Shown here: positions 8,558 through 18,375 of the stretch, piece by piece
How positions within the stretch are numbered: position 1 is the stretch's first letter
Layout of the letters: every line of letters starts with the position of its first letter
Source of the DNA: Sporocytophaga myxococcoides DSM 11118
Lineage (GTDB): Bacteria > Bacteroidota > Bacteroidia > Cytophagales > Cytophagaceae
Length of the DNA stretch: 64,000 nucleotides
Assembly (NCBI RefSeq): GCF_000426725.1
Contig: NZ_KE384560.1
Span: 642,960-706,959 of the forward strand
Direction: 5' to 3'
The notes under the pieces: generated by a model
Seen by the model: only the letters and a program-made list of their open reading frames with translations
What the model was told of the DNA's origin: nothing
Databases searched by the model: none
Translations under genes and position numbers: made by a program

Positions 8558-8606
8558 AAAAAGAAAGCCCTTTGATTCATATGGATCAAAGGGCTTTCTT
8601 TTTATA
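8558..8606. terminator. Bidirectional rho-independent terminator
   Basis: A 17-bp stem (AAAGAAAGCCCTTTGAT at 8560-8576 pairing with 8585-8601) with an 8-base loop, flanked by A and T runs on both sides. It sits between the convergent LamG pseudogene and the efflux operon and can serve both. Confidence 0.85.
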
Positions 8607-8622
8607 TTAAGTGAAATTTGCC

Positions 8623-9813
8623 TTAATCAGCAAAAACACCACCTATCTTCTTCTTCCTTTCCATTTCTATAGCCATCACATTGTTGACGGCTACGAATAT
8701 TTCATTTTCTACTGGATTTGGGAAAATAACTTCTGCAAGCTTTTCATTTTTGTCTCCAAGATCTACTTTATGTTTGCTGAGCTTAATCTTACCATCTTTT
8801 ACTTTCTTATCGGTTAAGAAAATATAGTAAAGGTCATCTTCCTGCAGTATGCTGGAACGTGGCACTGTAGGAGCAGGAGTATTATTACTCTTATTCTCTA
8901 ATGTCGCCATGATGTTCATATCTGGAAGTATGATGCTTTTGTCAGGAGCAGAGAATTTAACAAAGACATTGATGGCTTTAGTGCTTTCATCAATTACTTT
9001 ATCAATATTAAATACAGTCCCCTGCACTTCTCCGAATGAATGGTTGATAAAGTCAAGGGTTACAGGTTGACCGGACTTAATAAGGTCTATATCTTTCTCA
9101 TAAACATAAATTTCAGCAAGAAGCTGGCTCACATCTATCAATTCAGCAAGGATAGTTTCTGATGAAGCAATCATACCAACACTCACCGGCAAAGAATGGA
9201 TATATCCGGAGATAGGAGCTTTAATGGATAATTTCGTTCTTATTGCATCAGATCCATTACCTTCCATGTCAATGCCTAATAAAGCTAGTTTAGCTTTCAG
9301 AGATGCTTGTCTGTTTAAGGAAGCTCTATGTTTGGTTTGTACAGTTTGAAGATCCACAAGCGCTCCTACATTGTTTTTTCTGAGTTCTTCTTGTCTGGTC
9401 AGTTCAATAGTTAAAAAATCCGTTTCATTTTTTGCCGCAAAATATTCTTCTTGTAGTTCTACAAGTCTCATGCTGCTTAATTCAATAAGAGGTTTTCCTT
9501 TCTCCACATAATCACCTTCATGAACAAATACTTTTTCTATTTTTCCCTGTACATTGGAGCTTACCTCTGCACGATAATTGGGTAAGGCTACAATTTTTCC
9601 ATTAAAATGTATGTATGACTCCAAAGCCTTTTTCTCAGGGGCAACAAGACTTATTTCAAGTCTTCTCAATTGGTCCTCGGTTAGTTCAATGGAGTTCTCA
9701 TCAATGACTGGTGCTGAAGCACTTTTATTATCTTTGTGACATGCTTGCAATATAATAATGAGCATGCAACATAGATAGCTTGATATTAATTTATGCGAAA
9801 TTGAATTTATCAT
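8623..9813 (-). CDS. RND efflux periplasmic adaptor (CzcB/CusB family lipoprotein)
   Basis: A 396-residue membrane fusion protein. An N-terminal hydrophobic segment ends in a lipobox (LQAC, Cys25), so it is probably anchored as a lipoprotein. The body follows the usual adaptor order: a lipoyl-like half (VQGKIEKVFVHEGDYVEKGKPLIEL near 90-113), a helical hairpin (about 115-185), the second lipoyl half (IKAPISGYIHSLPVSVG), beta-barrel and membrane-proximal domains. It links the inner-membrane pump to the outer-membrane channel and may present metal to the pump. I see no His- or Met-rich metal-binding extension. It is the last gene of the czcCBA-type operon, beginning 23 bases after the pump gene. 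Confidence 0.9.
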   Translation of the reverse strand: MINSISHKLISSYLCCMLIIILQACHKDNKSASAPVIDENSIELTEDQLRRLEISLVAPEKKALESYIHFNGKIVALPNYRAEVSSNVQGKIEKVFVHEGDYVEKGKPLIELSSMRLVELQEEYFAAKNETDFLTIELTRQEELRKNNVGALVDLQTVQTKHRASLNRQASLKAKLALLGIDMEGNGSDAIRTKLSIKAPISGYIHSLPVSVGMIASSETILAELIDVSQLLAEIYVYEKDIDLIKSGQPVTLDFINHSFGEVQGTVFNIDKVIDESTKAINVFVKFSAPDKSIILPDMNIMATLENKSNNTPAPTVPRSSILQEDDLYYIFLTDKKVKDGKIKLSKHKVDLGDKNEKLAEVIFPNPVENEIFVAVNNVMAIEMERKKKIGGVFAD

Positions 9814-9836
9814 GATAAAGTATGTTTAGGAGTGTT

Positions 9837-12800
9837 TTAATTATTTTCCGGCAGGTATTTTTTATACCAGCTTTCTGATTGATCCTTTTTAAATATTGTA
9901 TAAAAAACAGGTAGTACAATTAGTGTGAGGAACGTGGCTGTAAACAAACCTCCGATCACCACTGTTGCAAGCGGTTTTTGTACTTCGGCTCCTGCGCTGG
10001 AAGACATAGCCATAGGAAGGAAACCTAAGGCAGCAACAAAGCTGGTCATTAATACAGGTCTTAATCTGTCTTTAAGTCCTATTAACACACGTTGTTTAGG
10101 GTCTATAATTCCTTCTTGAAGCAAATCGTTAAATTTACTAACAAGCAAAATTCCATTCAGCACAGCTACACCGAATAACGCAATGAATCCTACACCAGCA
10201 GAGATACTGAAGTTCATATCTCTAATCAATAATGAGAACACACCTCCCACTGCAGAAAGGGGAACAACTGAAAATATTAAGAAGCTGTCTCTGAAAGTAC
10301 CGAATGAAATAAACAGTAGAATAAAGATAATTAGAAGTGCAATGGGCACAACTATTGATAACCTGTTTTTTGCTCGTTCAAAATTTTCGAATTCACCACC
10401 ATATTGCACAGTATAACCTTGAGGTATAAATATTTCATTATTTATTCTGGTACGAACGTCAGTTACGACAGACGCAAGATCTCTGCCCCTTACATTAAAG
10501 CCTATGTTGGATTTCCTCTGTAAATTTTCATGACCTATTTCTGATGGCCCTACATCTTCGCTGATTTCAGCAAGGTGGTGCAATGGAAGCGGATTTCCAT
10601 CTTTATCACTGATGAGAAGATTATTGATGTTTTCAGTTTTACTTCTTTCATCACTGGATAATCTGACACTAAGATCAAAACGTTTGTTGTTTTCGTAGAT
10701 AATCCCTGCGATACCTCCTGCGAATGCCGTCTGAATAGCTCTGTTGATTTGGGAAACAGTTACACCGTAATAAGCCATATGGTCTCTGTTATACTTAATG
10801 TTGATCTGAGGTAATCCATAGATTTTGTTTTCCTGAACATCGGTAGCTCCTTCCACTTCCTTTATAATTCCGATGATCTGATTGCTTTTGCTCACCAGCG
10901 TATCAAGGTCAGGTCCGAATACCTTAACTACAACATCCGTTCTTGCTCCACTCATCAATTCATTTACTCTGTTTTCTATAGGCTGCTGAATTGAAACCAC
11001 AATTCCAGGGAATTTTTGCATTACCTCAGATACAAGGTCTGCCAGATCCTCCTGAGTCTTTGCTTTTTTCCAGTGATCCTTATCTTTCAGCACCACTACA
11101 ATTTCCTGAGCTTCCAGAGGCATTGGATCTACTGGTACTTCAGATGTTCCTATTTTCGAAACAATACGTTCAATCTCATTAGGAAACTCCCTGATGAGTT
11201 CAGTCTGGATCTTATCGCTAAGTTTTAAAGATTCAGAAAGTGAAGTTCCAACAGGAAGGTTTACTTCTATTACCAGATCTCCTTCCTGAAGTTTTGGAAT
11301 AAATTCTCCTCCGATAATGGCAAACCCGAATATCCCTGCACCGAGGACAGCAAGCGCAAAACCTATGATAGCAGCTTTCTTTTCCATGCCCCACACAAGG
11401 ATTTTTCTGAGGAAATTATATACAGCATCGATGAGCTTTTGAGAAATTCCATGATCTTCGTGTGAAGAGGGCTTTATAATCAAAGCAGACATCATGGGTA
11501 CGTAAGTTATGGATAAAAGCAAAGCTCCTATGATCGCAAAGCTTACTGTTTTGGCCATCGGTGTAAACATCTTACCTTCTATACCAGTAAGAGTGAGTAT
11601 AGGAAAATAAACGATCAGAATAATCAGTCCTCCGAATACTACAGATTTTTTTACATCAGATGCAGCATTGATAACAATTTCTTGTCTCTCTCCATATCGC
11701 ATTTTCTGATTTGTTCTTCCTGCCATTTTCAGAGAAAGATGTAAAACTGCAGCTTCTACAACGATGATGGCTGGATCTACAAGTAATCCGAAGTCTATAG
11801 CACCTAGACTCATCAGGTTTCCAACCACACCAAATTCCTTCATCAGACCAAAAGCAAAGAGCATGGATAGTGGAATAACAGATGCTGCAAGCAAGCTGGC
11901 TCTCCAGTTGCCAAGGAAGAATAGAATTACCAGCACTACTATTATTGCGCCTTCAATTAAATTGGTATAAACAGTCTTTATAGCTTTGGAAACAAGTTTC
12001 TCTCTGTCAATGAAAGGTTCAATAATCAAGCCTTCGGGAAGAGAGGCTTCAATTTCTTTCATTCTCGATTTTATCCTTGCGATTACATCACTTCCATTTT
12101 CACCTTTCATCATCATGATAATCCCTCCGACTACCTCACCATTTCCGTTCATGGTCATGGCTCCGTATCGAATACTATTACCATAGTCAACTTCAGCTAC
12201 ATCTCTTATTAATACAGGTGCTCCCACGTTGTTTTTAACAACTGATTTTCCGATTTCTTCAAGCGTTGTTGCCAGACCAATTCCTCTGATGGTAAAAGCT
12301 TTGTTGTTTTTTTCTATATAAGCTCCTCCTGTATTGCTGTTTCCACGGCTAAGGGCATCAAACAGTTCATCAATAGAAACTCCCAGCGCTTTCATTCTGT
12401 CTGGTTTTATTTTAGCCTGATATTCTTTTTTATATCCTCCGAAGCCGCTTACCTCAGCGATTCCTGGTATGCCCAGCAATTGTTTTCTTATGTTCCAATC
12501 CTGCAGGGTTCTTATTTCCATTAAGGAAAAGCTTTTATCCTTTGGATTTTCAGGTCTTACTACATATTGAAATACTTCACCAAGTCCTGTGGAAACTGGT
12601 CCCATATAAGGCTTTCCAAGTTCTTCCGGGATCTCTGCCTGCACAGCCTGAATCCTTTCGAATACCTGTTGTCTGGCCCAGTACACATCTGTATTGTCTG
12701 TAAAGACCAGTTTCACAACGCTTAGTCCAAACTTTGATGTTGACCTCATTTCAATAAGGCCCGGAATATTAGACATTGACATTTCTATCGGAGCAGTAAT

Positions 12801-12992
12801 GAATTTTTCAATCTCAAGAGATGCAAGGCTCGGACTGTTGGTAATCACATCTACCTGATTGCTTGTTACATCAGGTACTGCATCCACTGGGAGTTCAGAC
12901 AATGAGTAACTTCCCCATAAAATCAATATCAATGTTAAAACCAGAACAACAATGTAATTGCGTACGCTGAAGCTTATAATCTTTTCAATCAT
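9837..12992 (-). CDS. czcA: CzcA-type heavy-metal efflux RND transporter
   Basis: A 1051-residue RND pump of normal length, with the N-terminal segment SVRNYIVVLVLTLIL, two large periplasmic domains and 12 predicted membrane helices. The proton-relay/metal signature in helix 4 is DFGLLVDPAIIVVE with Asp400, Asp406 and Glu413. The two Asp and one Glu match the zinc/cobalt/nickel (HME1-like) pattern, not the copper/silver (CusA) pattern; Pro407 replaces the usual Gly. It exports divalent metal ions with proton influx as part of a tripartite complex. The gene starts 2 bases after the stop of the outer-membrane component gene. No metal-sensing regulator is adjacent. Confidence 0.93.
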   Translation of the reverse strand: MIEKIISFSVRNYIVVLVLTLILILWGSYSLSELPVDAVPDVTSNQVDVITNSPSLASLEIEKFITAPIEMSMSNIPGLIEMRSTSKFGLSVVKLVFTDNTDVYWARQQVFERIQAVQAEIPEELGKPYMGPVSTGLGEVFQYVVRPENPKDKSFSLMEIRTLQDWNIRKQLLGIPGIAEVSGFGGYKKEYQAKIKPDRMKALGVSIDELFDALSRGNSNTGGAYIEKNNKAFTIRGIGLATTLEEIGKSVVKNNVGAPVLIRDVAEVDYGNSIRYGAMTMNGNGEVVGGIIMMMKGENGSDVIARIKSRMKEIEASLPEGLIIEPFIDREKLVSKAIKTVYTNLIEGAIIVVLVILFFLGNWRASLLAASVIPLSMLFAFGLMKEFGVVGNLMSLGAIDFGLLVDPAIIVVEAAVLHLSLKMAGRTNQKMRYGERQEIVINAASDVKKSVVFGGLIILIVYFPILTLTGIEGKMFTPMAKTVSFAIIGALLLSITYVPMMSALIIKPSSHEDHGISQKLIDAVYNFLRKILVWGMEKKAAIIGFALAVLGAGIFGFAIIGGEFIPKLQEGDLVIEVNLPVGTSLSESLKLSDKIQTELIREFPNEIERIVSKIGTSEVPVDPMPLEAQEIVVVLKDKDHWKKAKTQEDLADLVSEVMQKFPGIVVSIQQPIENRVNELMSGARTDVVVKVFGPDLDTLVSKSNQIIGIIKEVEGATDVQENKIYGLPQINIKYNRDHMAYYGVTVSQINRAIQTAFAGGIAGIIYENNKRFDLSVRLSSDERSKTENINNLLISDKDGNPLPLHHLAEISEDVGPSEIGHENLQRKSNIGFNVRGRDLASVVTDVRTRINNEIFIPQGYTVQYGGEFENFERAKNRLSIVVPIALLIIFILLFISFGTFRDSFLIFSVVPLSAVGGVFSLLIRDMNFSISAGVGFIALFGVAVLNGILLVSKFNDLLQEGIIDPKQRVLIGLKDRLRPVLMTSFVAALGFLPMAMSSSAGAEVQKPLATVVIGGLFTATFLTLIVLPVFYTIFKKDQSESWYKKYLPENN

Positions 12993-12994
12993 GA

Positions 12995-14194
12995 TTAAAT
13001 GTCTCCTAAAAGATAATTAAGGTGAATAATGGACTGGTTGTAGTTTTTCAGTGCTTCAAGGTAATTGAGCTCTATTGAAAATGCCTGCTCTATATTTAAT
13101 AAGTAGACATAATATGTAATGCTTCCGAGTCTGTAGCTTTCAGAAGCAGATTTCAATGTTTGCGCAGCTTCCAGCAGGCCGGCAGATTCATAATAGTTTA
13201 GCTCCTGAGTAAACTGCCTGTATCTGCTTACTGCATGTATATACTCTCCATTGAGTTTGTATTTGCCTAGTATTAACTGATTCTCTGCTATTTCAATACC
13301 TTTGTCAGCGGCCTTTATTCTTGAATGATAGGCCCAGTAAAAGATTGGTAAGGTAACACCCATTCTTAGCCTGTATTTAAAAGCAGTATGTTCATCGCCT
13401 TGATTTAAATAGCCAACAATTAATCCTGGCATTCTCCTTGCCCTCTCGAGTTTTAAAAGCCTTTTGCTGAGATCCTGTTGTCTTTGGTAGTAGTGGTATA
13501 CAGGGTTGTTGGTTAAATGCTCTGTTGTGGAGCTGTTAATAATCAGTGGTGGAAATTTTTCTATACTTCTATCAGGTATATAAGATGTATCTTCAGGTGT
13601 GCCAATGGCAAGCAAAAATTGCTTTCTGGAATTTCTGAATTCAGCAGATGCCTGCAATAGCTGCAGTTCAATGCCTTTGTACTTTGCTTCTCCGCTTATT
13701 TTTTCAAGAATACTTATTTGGCCTACATTATATCTTACCTCATTGATCTTCAATAGGCCTCGCAATATGGAGTCTTGATTTTTCAGTATTTGAAATCTTT
13801 CTCTCCAGTATTGGTAACTGATATAAGTATTTCGGACATTGAACTTTATGAGGTTTGTATTAACAGCCCTATCAGCTTTCATCAGATTGATATTAGCCTG
13901 TTGTGTTTTGTACTGCTGCATGTAAACAGTAGGGAAATCAATAGATTGAAGTATGCCTGGTCTAAGTTCATTACCCTGTGGCGCTTCAAACAGCAATTCT
14001 GTATTATAAATCTGGAGACTACTTCCTTTTAAAAGTTGTTGTTGCTCTACCTGAAGGTTTGAGACTTTTATTTGTGGGTGATTAATCAATGCTATCTGAA
14101 TAGCAGAATCCGGGGATATGCTTTTCTGGCTATAACCCAGCCTGTAAAGCAAGAATAATCCTCCATAAAGGAGTAGTTTTACTCGTAGTCTCAT
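12995..14194 (-). CDS. TolC-family outer membrane efflux protein (CzcC-like)
   Basis: A 399-residue outer-membrane channel protein with an N-terminal signal peptide (about 1-22, ending near GYSQ). The rest is long amphipathic helices typical of the OEP/TolC family, such as SPDSAIQIALINHPQIKVSN at the start of the mature part and a repeated half containing LRMGVTLPIFYWAYHSRIKAA. It forms the exit duct for the CzcA/CzcB pair. First gene of the operon; its stop lies 2 bases before the pump start, so translation is probably coupled. Confidence 0.9.
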   Translation of the reverse strand: MRLRVKLLLYGGLFLLYRLGYSQKSISPDSAIQIALINHPQIKVSNLQVEQQQLLKGSSLQIYNTELLFEAPQGNELRPGILQSIDFPTVYMQQYKTQQANINLMKADRAVNTNLIKFNVRNTYISYQYWRERFQILKNQDSILRGLLKINEVRYNVGQISILEKISGEAKYKGIELQLLQASAEFRNSRKQFLLAIGTPEDTSYIPDRSIEKFPPLIINSSTTEHLTNNPVYHYYQRQQDLSKRLLKLERARRMPGLIVGYLNQGDEHTAFKYRLRMGVTLPIFYWAYHSRIKAADKGIEIAENQLILGKYKLNGEYIHAVSRYRQFTQELNYYESAGLLEAAQTLKSASESYRLGSITYYVYLLNIEQAFSIELNYLEALKNYNQSIIHLNYLLGDI

Positions 14195-14729
14195 TGTTAA
14201 AAATTAAAATTAAATATTAGAATTGTTCAATATTGGCAAATTCTCCTCTATTAGAATAAGACAATTTTGTTTTTTGCCTCTTGAGGAAATATTAGAAGCT
14301 GAATAAATATATTTCAATGTTTTGTAAATGTCAAGTGGATTTTTCTTACATGATTAACTTGGAATTGTAATAATTTTAATAATCCTAGTGGTTCAATTGT
14401 CTTAAGGAAAAAGACAATTGTATTGATTTTAAAACTCTTACCTGACCTGCAAAGGAGTTAAAATGTGGTTAAAAGGACATTAAAATGTCATTAAAAAACA
14501 CTAATCTTTTTGTCCATATTTATAGTCGACTGAATAAAAGGGAGATTTAAGGAGGATCAGAAAAGTGGTTCAATCTTTGAATGACAATGGTTTAAAACTA
14601 TAAAAGGATGAATAGATTTTATGTAATTATTGACAGTCAGGATTTTCCACATCGGGGAATATTGTTGATCAAACTTTAAGCTTTTAATGAAATCACTTCA
14701 ATTTTTATTTACCTAACTAAGGAATTAAT
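14195..14729. promoter_or_regulatory. Divergent control region of czcCBA and yiaA
   Basis: This 535-base gap lies between the leftward efflux operon and the rightward yiaA-like gene. It holds a perfect 10-bp inverted repeat (CAATTGTCTT at 14394-14403, AAGACAATTG at 14411-14420; 7-base loop) and a smaller palindrome GACATT-AA-AATGTC at 14476-14489. Either could be an operator. AAGACAATT also recurs at about 14258. No gene is visible. Confidence 0.45.
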
Positions 14730-15131
14730 ATGAATCAAAAACCATCAAATGCATTTATTGCCGCTTCATGGATAGCTTTGGGCGCTGGAATATGCGGCTA
14801 TTTAATTGGTCTGTGGAGGGCAGAAATGCTTCTTAATGAAAAAGGATATTATTTTACAGTACTGATGTTCGGTCTGTTTTCAGTAATATCGGTACAGAAG
14901 AGCGTGAGAGACAAGCTTGAAGGGGTACCTGTAACGGATCTGTATTATGGCTTAAGTTGGTTTGCAACTCTATTGTCCATAGTACTTCTTGCAATAGGAC
15001 TTTGGAATGCGGTGTTATTGCCCAGTGAAAAAGGCTTTTACGCTTTTGCATTCCTGTTAGCTATTTTCGGAGCTATCACCGTTCAGAAAAATACCAGAGA
15101 TGTTCAGGCGGCCAATAAGGCCGCATTATAG
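14730..15131 (+). CDS. yiaA: YiaA/YiaB family inner membrane protein
   Basis: A 133-residue membrane protein made of two copies of the two-helix YiaAB domain. The first copy has [17 protein letters not shown], then [20 protein letters not shown] and QKSVRDK; the second has [17 protein letters not shown], then [20 protein letters not shown] and QKNTRD. The internal duplication is clear by eye and is diagnostic for the family. Function is unknown; in E. coli these genes lie near stress and xylose-related loci. Monocistronic, followed by an inverted-repeat region. Confidence 0.9.
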   Translation: MNQKPSNAFIAASWIALGAGICGYLIGLWRAEMLLNEKGYYFTVLMFGLFSVISVQKSVRDKLEGVPVTDLYYGLSWFATLLSIVLLAIGLWNAVLLPSEKGFYAFAFLLAIFGAITVQKNTRDVQAANKAAL

Positions 15132-15133
15132 AA

Positions 15134-15204
15134 AACAGCAACAGCTCGAGCAACAGTAAGAACATTAATGCAGTATTATGTTGCTGTTGCTCAAACTGTT
15201 GCTC
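15134..15204. repeat. GAGCAACAG-type inverted repeats downstream of yiaA
   Basis: GAGCAACAGT at 15148-15157 pairs with ACTGTTGCTC at 15195-15204, and AACAGCAAC at about 15134 pairs with GTTGCTGTT near 15180. Nested stems can form just after the yiaA stop. They may act as a terminator or be a REP-like element. The remaining bases up to 15539 hold no gene. Confidence 0.45.
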
Positions 15205-15448
15205 TATTCTTCTTTTACTACTTCTGTCTTATACAGCAAGAAAACTTATTTTTTAGTCTTTTTCTCTAAGTTGACTGCGCTGAAGGAGAAGGACTTTAAC
15301 CAATCTAAAAAAGCTTTTTACTACTTTCATGCCTGTTGGTGAATTCTCTCTTGATTAAGGTTTAGTAATATGCCTTCCTGTTTTTTTATTGATCTTTATC
15401 AAGATTCTTTCTTAATCTGGATCAAGGAAGATTAGGAATGAGGCAGTG

Positions 15449-15456
15449 TATCTTTG
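15449..15456 (+). promoter_or_regulatory. Candidate -7 promoter element (TATCTTTG)
   Basis: TATCTTTG matches the Bacteroidota -7 consensus TAnnTTTG and lies about 85 bases before the mhqO-like start. No clear TTG -33 element sits 19-21 bases upstream, so support is partial. Confidence 0.3.
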
Positions 15457-15539
15457 TGTTATTAGTTCAGAGCAGAATAAGGTTCTGGTTCTGAGAAACA
15501 ATTGAAGAAGGTTATACTTATACTATTAACACTAAAGTT

Positions 15540-16475
15540 ATGAAAGACGTCATATCAGGTTTACACCATATAACTGCAATAGCAGGTTCTGCACAGCGCA
15601 ATCTTGACTTTTATACAAAAGTATTAGGTCTGAAACTTATTAAAAAGACAGTGAACTTTGATGATCCTGGCACTTATCATTTCTATTTTGGTGATCAGGT
15701 TGGTACTCCGGGTTCTATCCTGACTTTCTTTCCCTGGGAAGGAATTACTCCGGGAAGAAGAGGTACAGGAATGGCTACAGAGATAGGGTATGCTGTTCCG
15801 AAAGGAAGTCTGGATTTCTGGGTTAAAAGATTTGATAAACTTAATGTTACTTATAATAAACCCTCAGATAGATTTGGAGAAAAGTATCTGACCTTTCTTG
15901 ATCCTGATGGATTAAAGTTAGAGTTGTATGAAACAACTGATAGCCGTACTCCTTACGTATCCGGAGATGTAGCTGCAGATGCGGCAACAAGAGGGTTTCA
16001 CAATGTTACTCTGACTTTAAGCTCTATTAAAGATACTGCTGCAGTATTAACTGATATTTTCGGATTTAAACTTGATGCTGAAAATGTAAATCGTTTCAGG
16101 TTTAAAACTGATGCAGTAGAAAATGCCAACATAGTAGATCTCGTAGAGGCTGCAGGAGAAGGTCGTGGACATGTTGCCGGTGGCACTGTTCACCATGTTG
16201 CATTCAGGGTAAAAGATGAGGAGGTATTGATGAAATACAGGGATGTCGTAGTCGGTAAAGGTTTTAATATTACTCCGAAGATTGACAGGAATTATTTCTA
16301 TTCCTTATACTTCAGGGAGCCAGGTGGAGTACTCTTTGAAATAGCAACTGATAATCCTGGATTTGCAGTGGATGAGGATGTGAATGAATTAGGTAAAAAC
16401 TTGAAGCTGCCGGCTCAATATGAGTCAAAGAGAAGTCAGATAGAAAAAGTTTTGCCTAAACTTGTAGAAGCTTAA
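15540..16475 (+). CDS. Ring-cleaving dioxygenase, MhqO-like (VOC superfamily)
   Basis: A 311-residue protein with two glyoxalase/VOC modules (about 5-135 and 150-275). It begins with GLHHITAIAGSAQRNLDFY, typical of the MhqO/LinE-like ring-cleaving dioxygenase family. Likely iron ligands are His10, one of His218/His219 and Glu267 (LFEIATDNPGF). MhqO of Bacillus acts in resistance to methylhydroquinone and related quinones by aromatic ring opening. The next gene, 11 bases downstream, encodes an MhqD-like hydrolase, the usual partner. No MhqR regulator is adjacent. Substrate not provable from sequence. Confidence 0.87.
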   Translation: MKDVISGLHHITAIAGSAQRNLDFYTKVLGLKLIKKTVNFDDPGTYHFYFGDQVGTPGSILTFFPWEGITPGRRGTGMATEIGYAVPKGSLDFWVKRFDKLNVTYNKPSDRFGEKYLTFLDPDGLKLELYETTDSRTPYVSGDVAADAATRGFHNVTLTLSSIKDTAAVLTDIFGFKLDAENVNRFRFKTDAVENANIVDLVEAAGEGRGHVAGGTVHHVAFRVKDEEVLMKYRDVVVGKGFNITPKIDRNYFYSLYFREPGGVLFEIATDNPGFAVDEDVNELGKNLKLPAQYESKRSQIEKVLPKLVEA

Positions 16476-16486
16476 TATTAAAAATT

Positions 16487-17122
16487 ATGCATCAGATTAA
16501 TATTGTATATAGAGGTAAAAAACTTGAAGAGGCAGGGAAGGTGCTTATAATGTTACACGGGAGAGGGGCGTCGGCTGAAGACATCCTTTCCCTGTCTTCT
16601 TATTTCAAGATGAATGATGATTTTGCAATTATCGCTCCGCAGGCAACTAATCATACATGGTATCCTTATTCTTTTCTGGCTGAGCCTTCGCGGAATGAAC
16701 CATTTCTGTCGTCAGCGATTGATTTATTGAATGGTATTGTAAATGATCTTGTCTCAAAGGGGATAGCAAAGGAGAATATATATATCCTAGGCTTTTCTCA
16801 GGGGGCTTGTCTTACTTTGGAGTTTGTTGCGAGAAACGCAACCAGATGGGGAGGAGCCATCGCATTTACCGGCGGATTGATCGGTGATAAATTATATGCC
16901 GAAAAATATAAGGGGGATTTTGCAGGTACTCCAATCTTTATAGGTACAAGTGATCCTGATTTTCACGTTCCTGTTCAAAGGGTAAAGGATAGCACCTCTT
17001 TACTGACAAAGATGAATGCGAATGTAAAAGAGATTGTCTATAAAGATATGGGACACACCATTATTCAGGAAGAGATAGATTGGGCGAATAAGTGGGTTTT
17101 AAATAGTAATCAAAATGTTTAG
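16487..17122 (+). CDS. MhqD-like phospholipase/carboxylesterase
   Basis: A 211-residue alpha/beta hydrolase of the carboxylesterase type 2 (acyl-protein thioesterase-like) family. The nucleophile elbow is GFSQG with Ser104; the acid is probably the Asp in GTSDPDFHVP near 165 and the base the His in DMGHTI near 190. The oxyanion segment is MLHGRGASAEDIL. It sits between an MhqO-like dioxygenase (11 bases upstream) and a cupin gene that overlaps it by 8 bases. The pairing with MhqO suggests hydrolysis of ring-cleavage or quinone adducts, but the family is broad. Confidence 0.87.
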   Translation: MHQINIVYRGKKLEEAGKVLIMLHGRGASAEDILSLSSYFKMNDDFAIIAPQATNHTWYPYSFLAEPSRNEPFLSSAIDLLNGIVNDLVSKGIAKENIYILGFSQGACLTLEFVARNATRWGGAIAFTGGLIGDKLYAEKYKGDFAGTPIFIGTSDPDFHVPVQRVKDSTSLLTKMNANVKEIVYKDMGHTIIQEEIDWANKWVLNSNQNV

Positions 17123-17468
17123 TATAACAAAAGTATACAGCGATGTTAATGGAGACAGTCATTTTGAAGATGTCTCCATTGATTTGAAAGAAGCGGGTAC
17201 CATTGGAAGGCTCTCTGAAACCCAACCGACCAAAGGTGTGATATTCAGAGAAGTGGAGCCTTCTTATGATTTTGATTTTCATACTGCTCCTCAAAAGCAA
17301 TATATTATATTACTTGATGGGGAAATTGAAATAGAAACTTCTTTGGGAGTAAAAAGAAGTTTTAAGGGAGGAGATATCCTTTTAATGGAAGACACAGAGG
17401 GAAAAGGGCATAGAACCAGAAATCTTACTCCAATCAGGAGAAAATCAATTTTTATAACCCTGCCATAA
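17115..17468 (+). CDS. Small cupin-domain protein
   Basis: A 117-residue single-domain cupin. The beta-barrel core includes FDFHTAPQKQYIILLDGEIE (52-71) and the later GGDILLMEDTEGKGHRTRN. These positions hold the cupin motif 1 and 2 histidines only partly (His56 and His103), so metal binding is uncertain. The start overlaps the upstream hydrolase gene by 8 bases (ATGTTTAG), which suggests translational coupling and a shared role in metabolism of aromatic or electrophilic compounds. The function is otherwise unknown. Confidence 0.75.
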   Translation: MFSITKVYSDVNGDSHFEDVSIDLKEAGTIGRLSETQPTKGVIFREVEPSYDFDFHTAPQKQYIILLDGEIEIETSLGVKRSFKGGDILLMEDTEGKGHRTRNLTPIRRKSIFITLP

Positions 17469-17586
17469 TAGATTTTAGAGTATTTTTTATTTTATATATT
17501 TCTCCTCTCTTTTCTTGATACAGGTCAATCTGTTTCCGTATATAAATTTCTAATTTTATATCGTTTACAGATTAATTAACATTGAT

Positions 17587-18375
17587 ATGAAACATCTGAT
17601 TTTATGCATGCTATCTGCACTGGTTTTAAGTGCCAATGCCCAGACAAAACCAGAAGGTCAGTTTAAGTATGTTCTTCATAAGGCCAATACAAGAGGAACT
17701 TCTGAAATAGCCTGGTTGCTTAGTTACCATACATTTTCATTCAGTGATTACTACGATCCTGACAGAATGAATTTTGGCACTCTCAGAGTCCTGAACGATG
17801 ACAGGATAGACGGTGGAAAAGGCTTTGGTACACATCCTCATAATAATATGGAAATCATCACAATTCCTTTAGAGGGGACGGTTGAACATAAAGACAATAT
17901 GAAAAACAGAGGTCTGATTAATGCAGGTGATGTACAGATAATGTCAGCCGGGACAGGTATTACACATTCAGAATATAACTACTCTAAATCAGACACATTA
18001 AGACTCCTTCAGATCTGGGTGTTTCCTAATCAGCAAAATGTTCAACCAAGGTATCAGCAGAAAAATGGTGTATTAAAAAATCAGCCCATAAATACTTTGG
18101 TAAAAGTAGTTTCTCCTAATGATACCACTGCTCTTTTTCTTTATCAGAATGCAGTGTTCTCGGTTGGGAAATTTAAAAAGAACCATAAGGTTGCTTATCC
18201 ATTAGCTTTTAAAGGGAATGGTGTATATGCCTTCATAATTAAAGGCAAAGCAAAGATAAATGGAATAGACCTGGCTGCAAGAGACGGGCTTGGTATCTGG
18301 AATGCAGACAAGATCTCTATAGAAGCTTCAGAAGATCTTCAGATTTTATTGATGGACGTTCCAATGATTGACTGA
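17587..18375 (+). CDS. Exported pirin-family protein
   Basis: A 262-residue pirin-like bicupin (YhhW/quercetinase-like group). The metal-site motif THPHNNMEIITIPLEGTVEH and the later GITHSEYN hold the expected His/His/His/Glu set. Unlike most pirins, it begins with a clear signal peptide (MKHLILCMLSALVLSANAQ, cleavage near residue 19), so it should act in the periplasm or outside the cell. Some pirins have quercetin dioxygenase activity; the role here is unknown. It follows the cupin gene after 118 bases, and its stop overlaps the start of the HupE/UreJ-like gene. Confidence 0.87.
   Translation: MKHLILCMLSALVLSANAQTKPEGQFKYVLHKANTRGTSEIAWLLSYHTFSFSDYYDPDRMNFGTLRVLNDDRIDGGKGFGTHPHNNMEIITIPLEGTVEHKDNMKNRGLINAGDVQIMSAGTGITHSEYNYSKSDTLRLLQIWVFPNQQNVQPRYQQKNGVLKNQPINTLVKVVSPNDTTALFLYQNAVFSVGKFKKNHKVAYPLAFKGNGVYAFIIKGKAKINGIDLAARDGLGIWNADKISIEASEDLQILLMDVPMID

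Noticed and set aside
10183-12186. Several plus-strand frames of 60-80 codons inside czcA
   Set aside because: They lie opposite well-supported coding sequence and show no domain.
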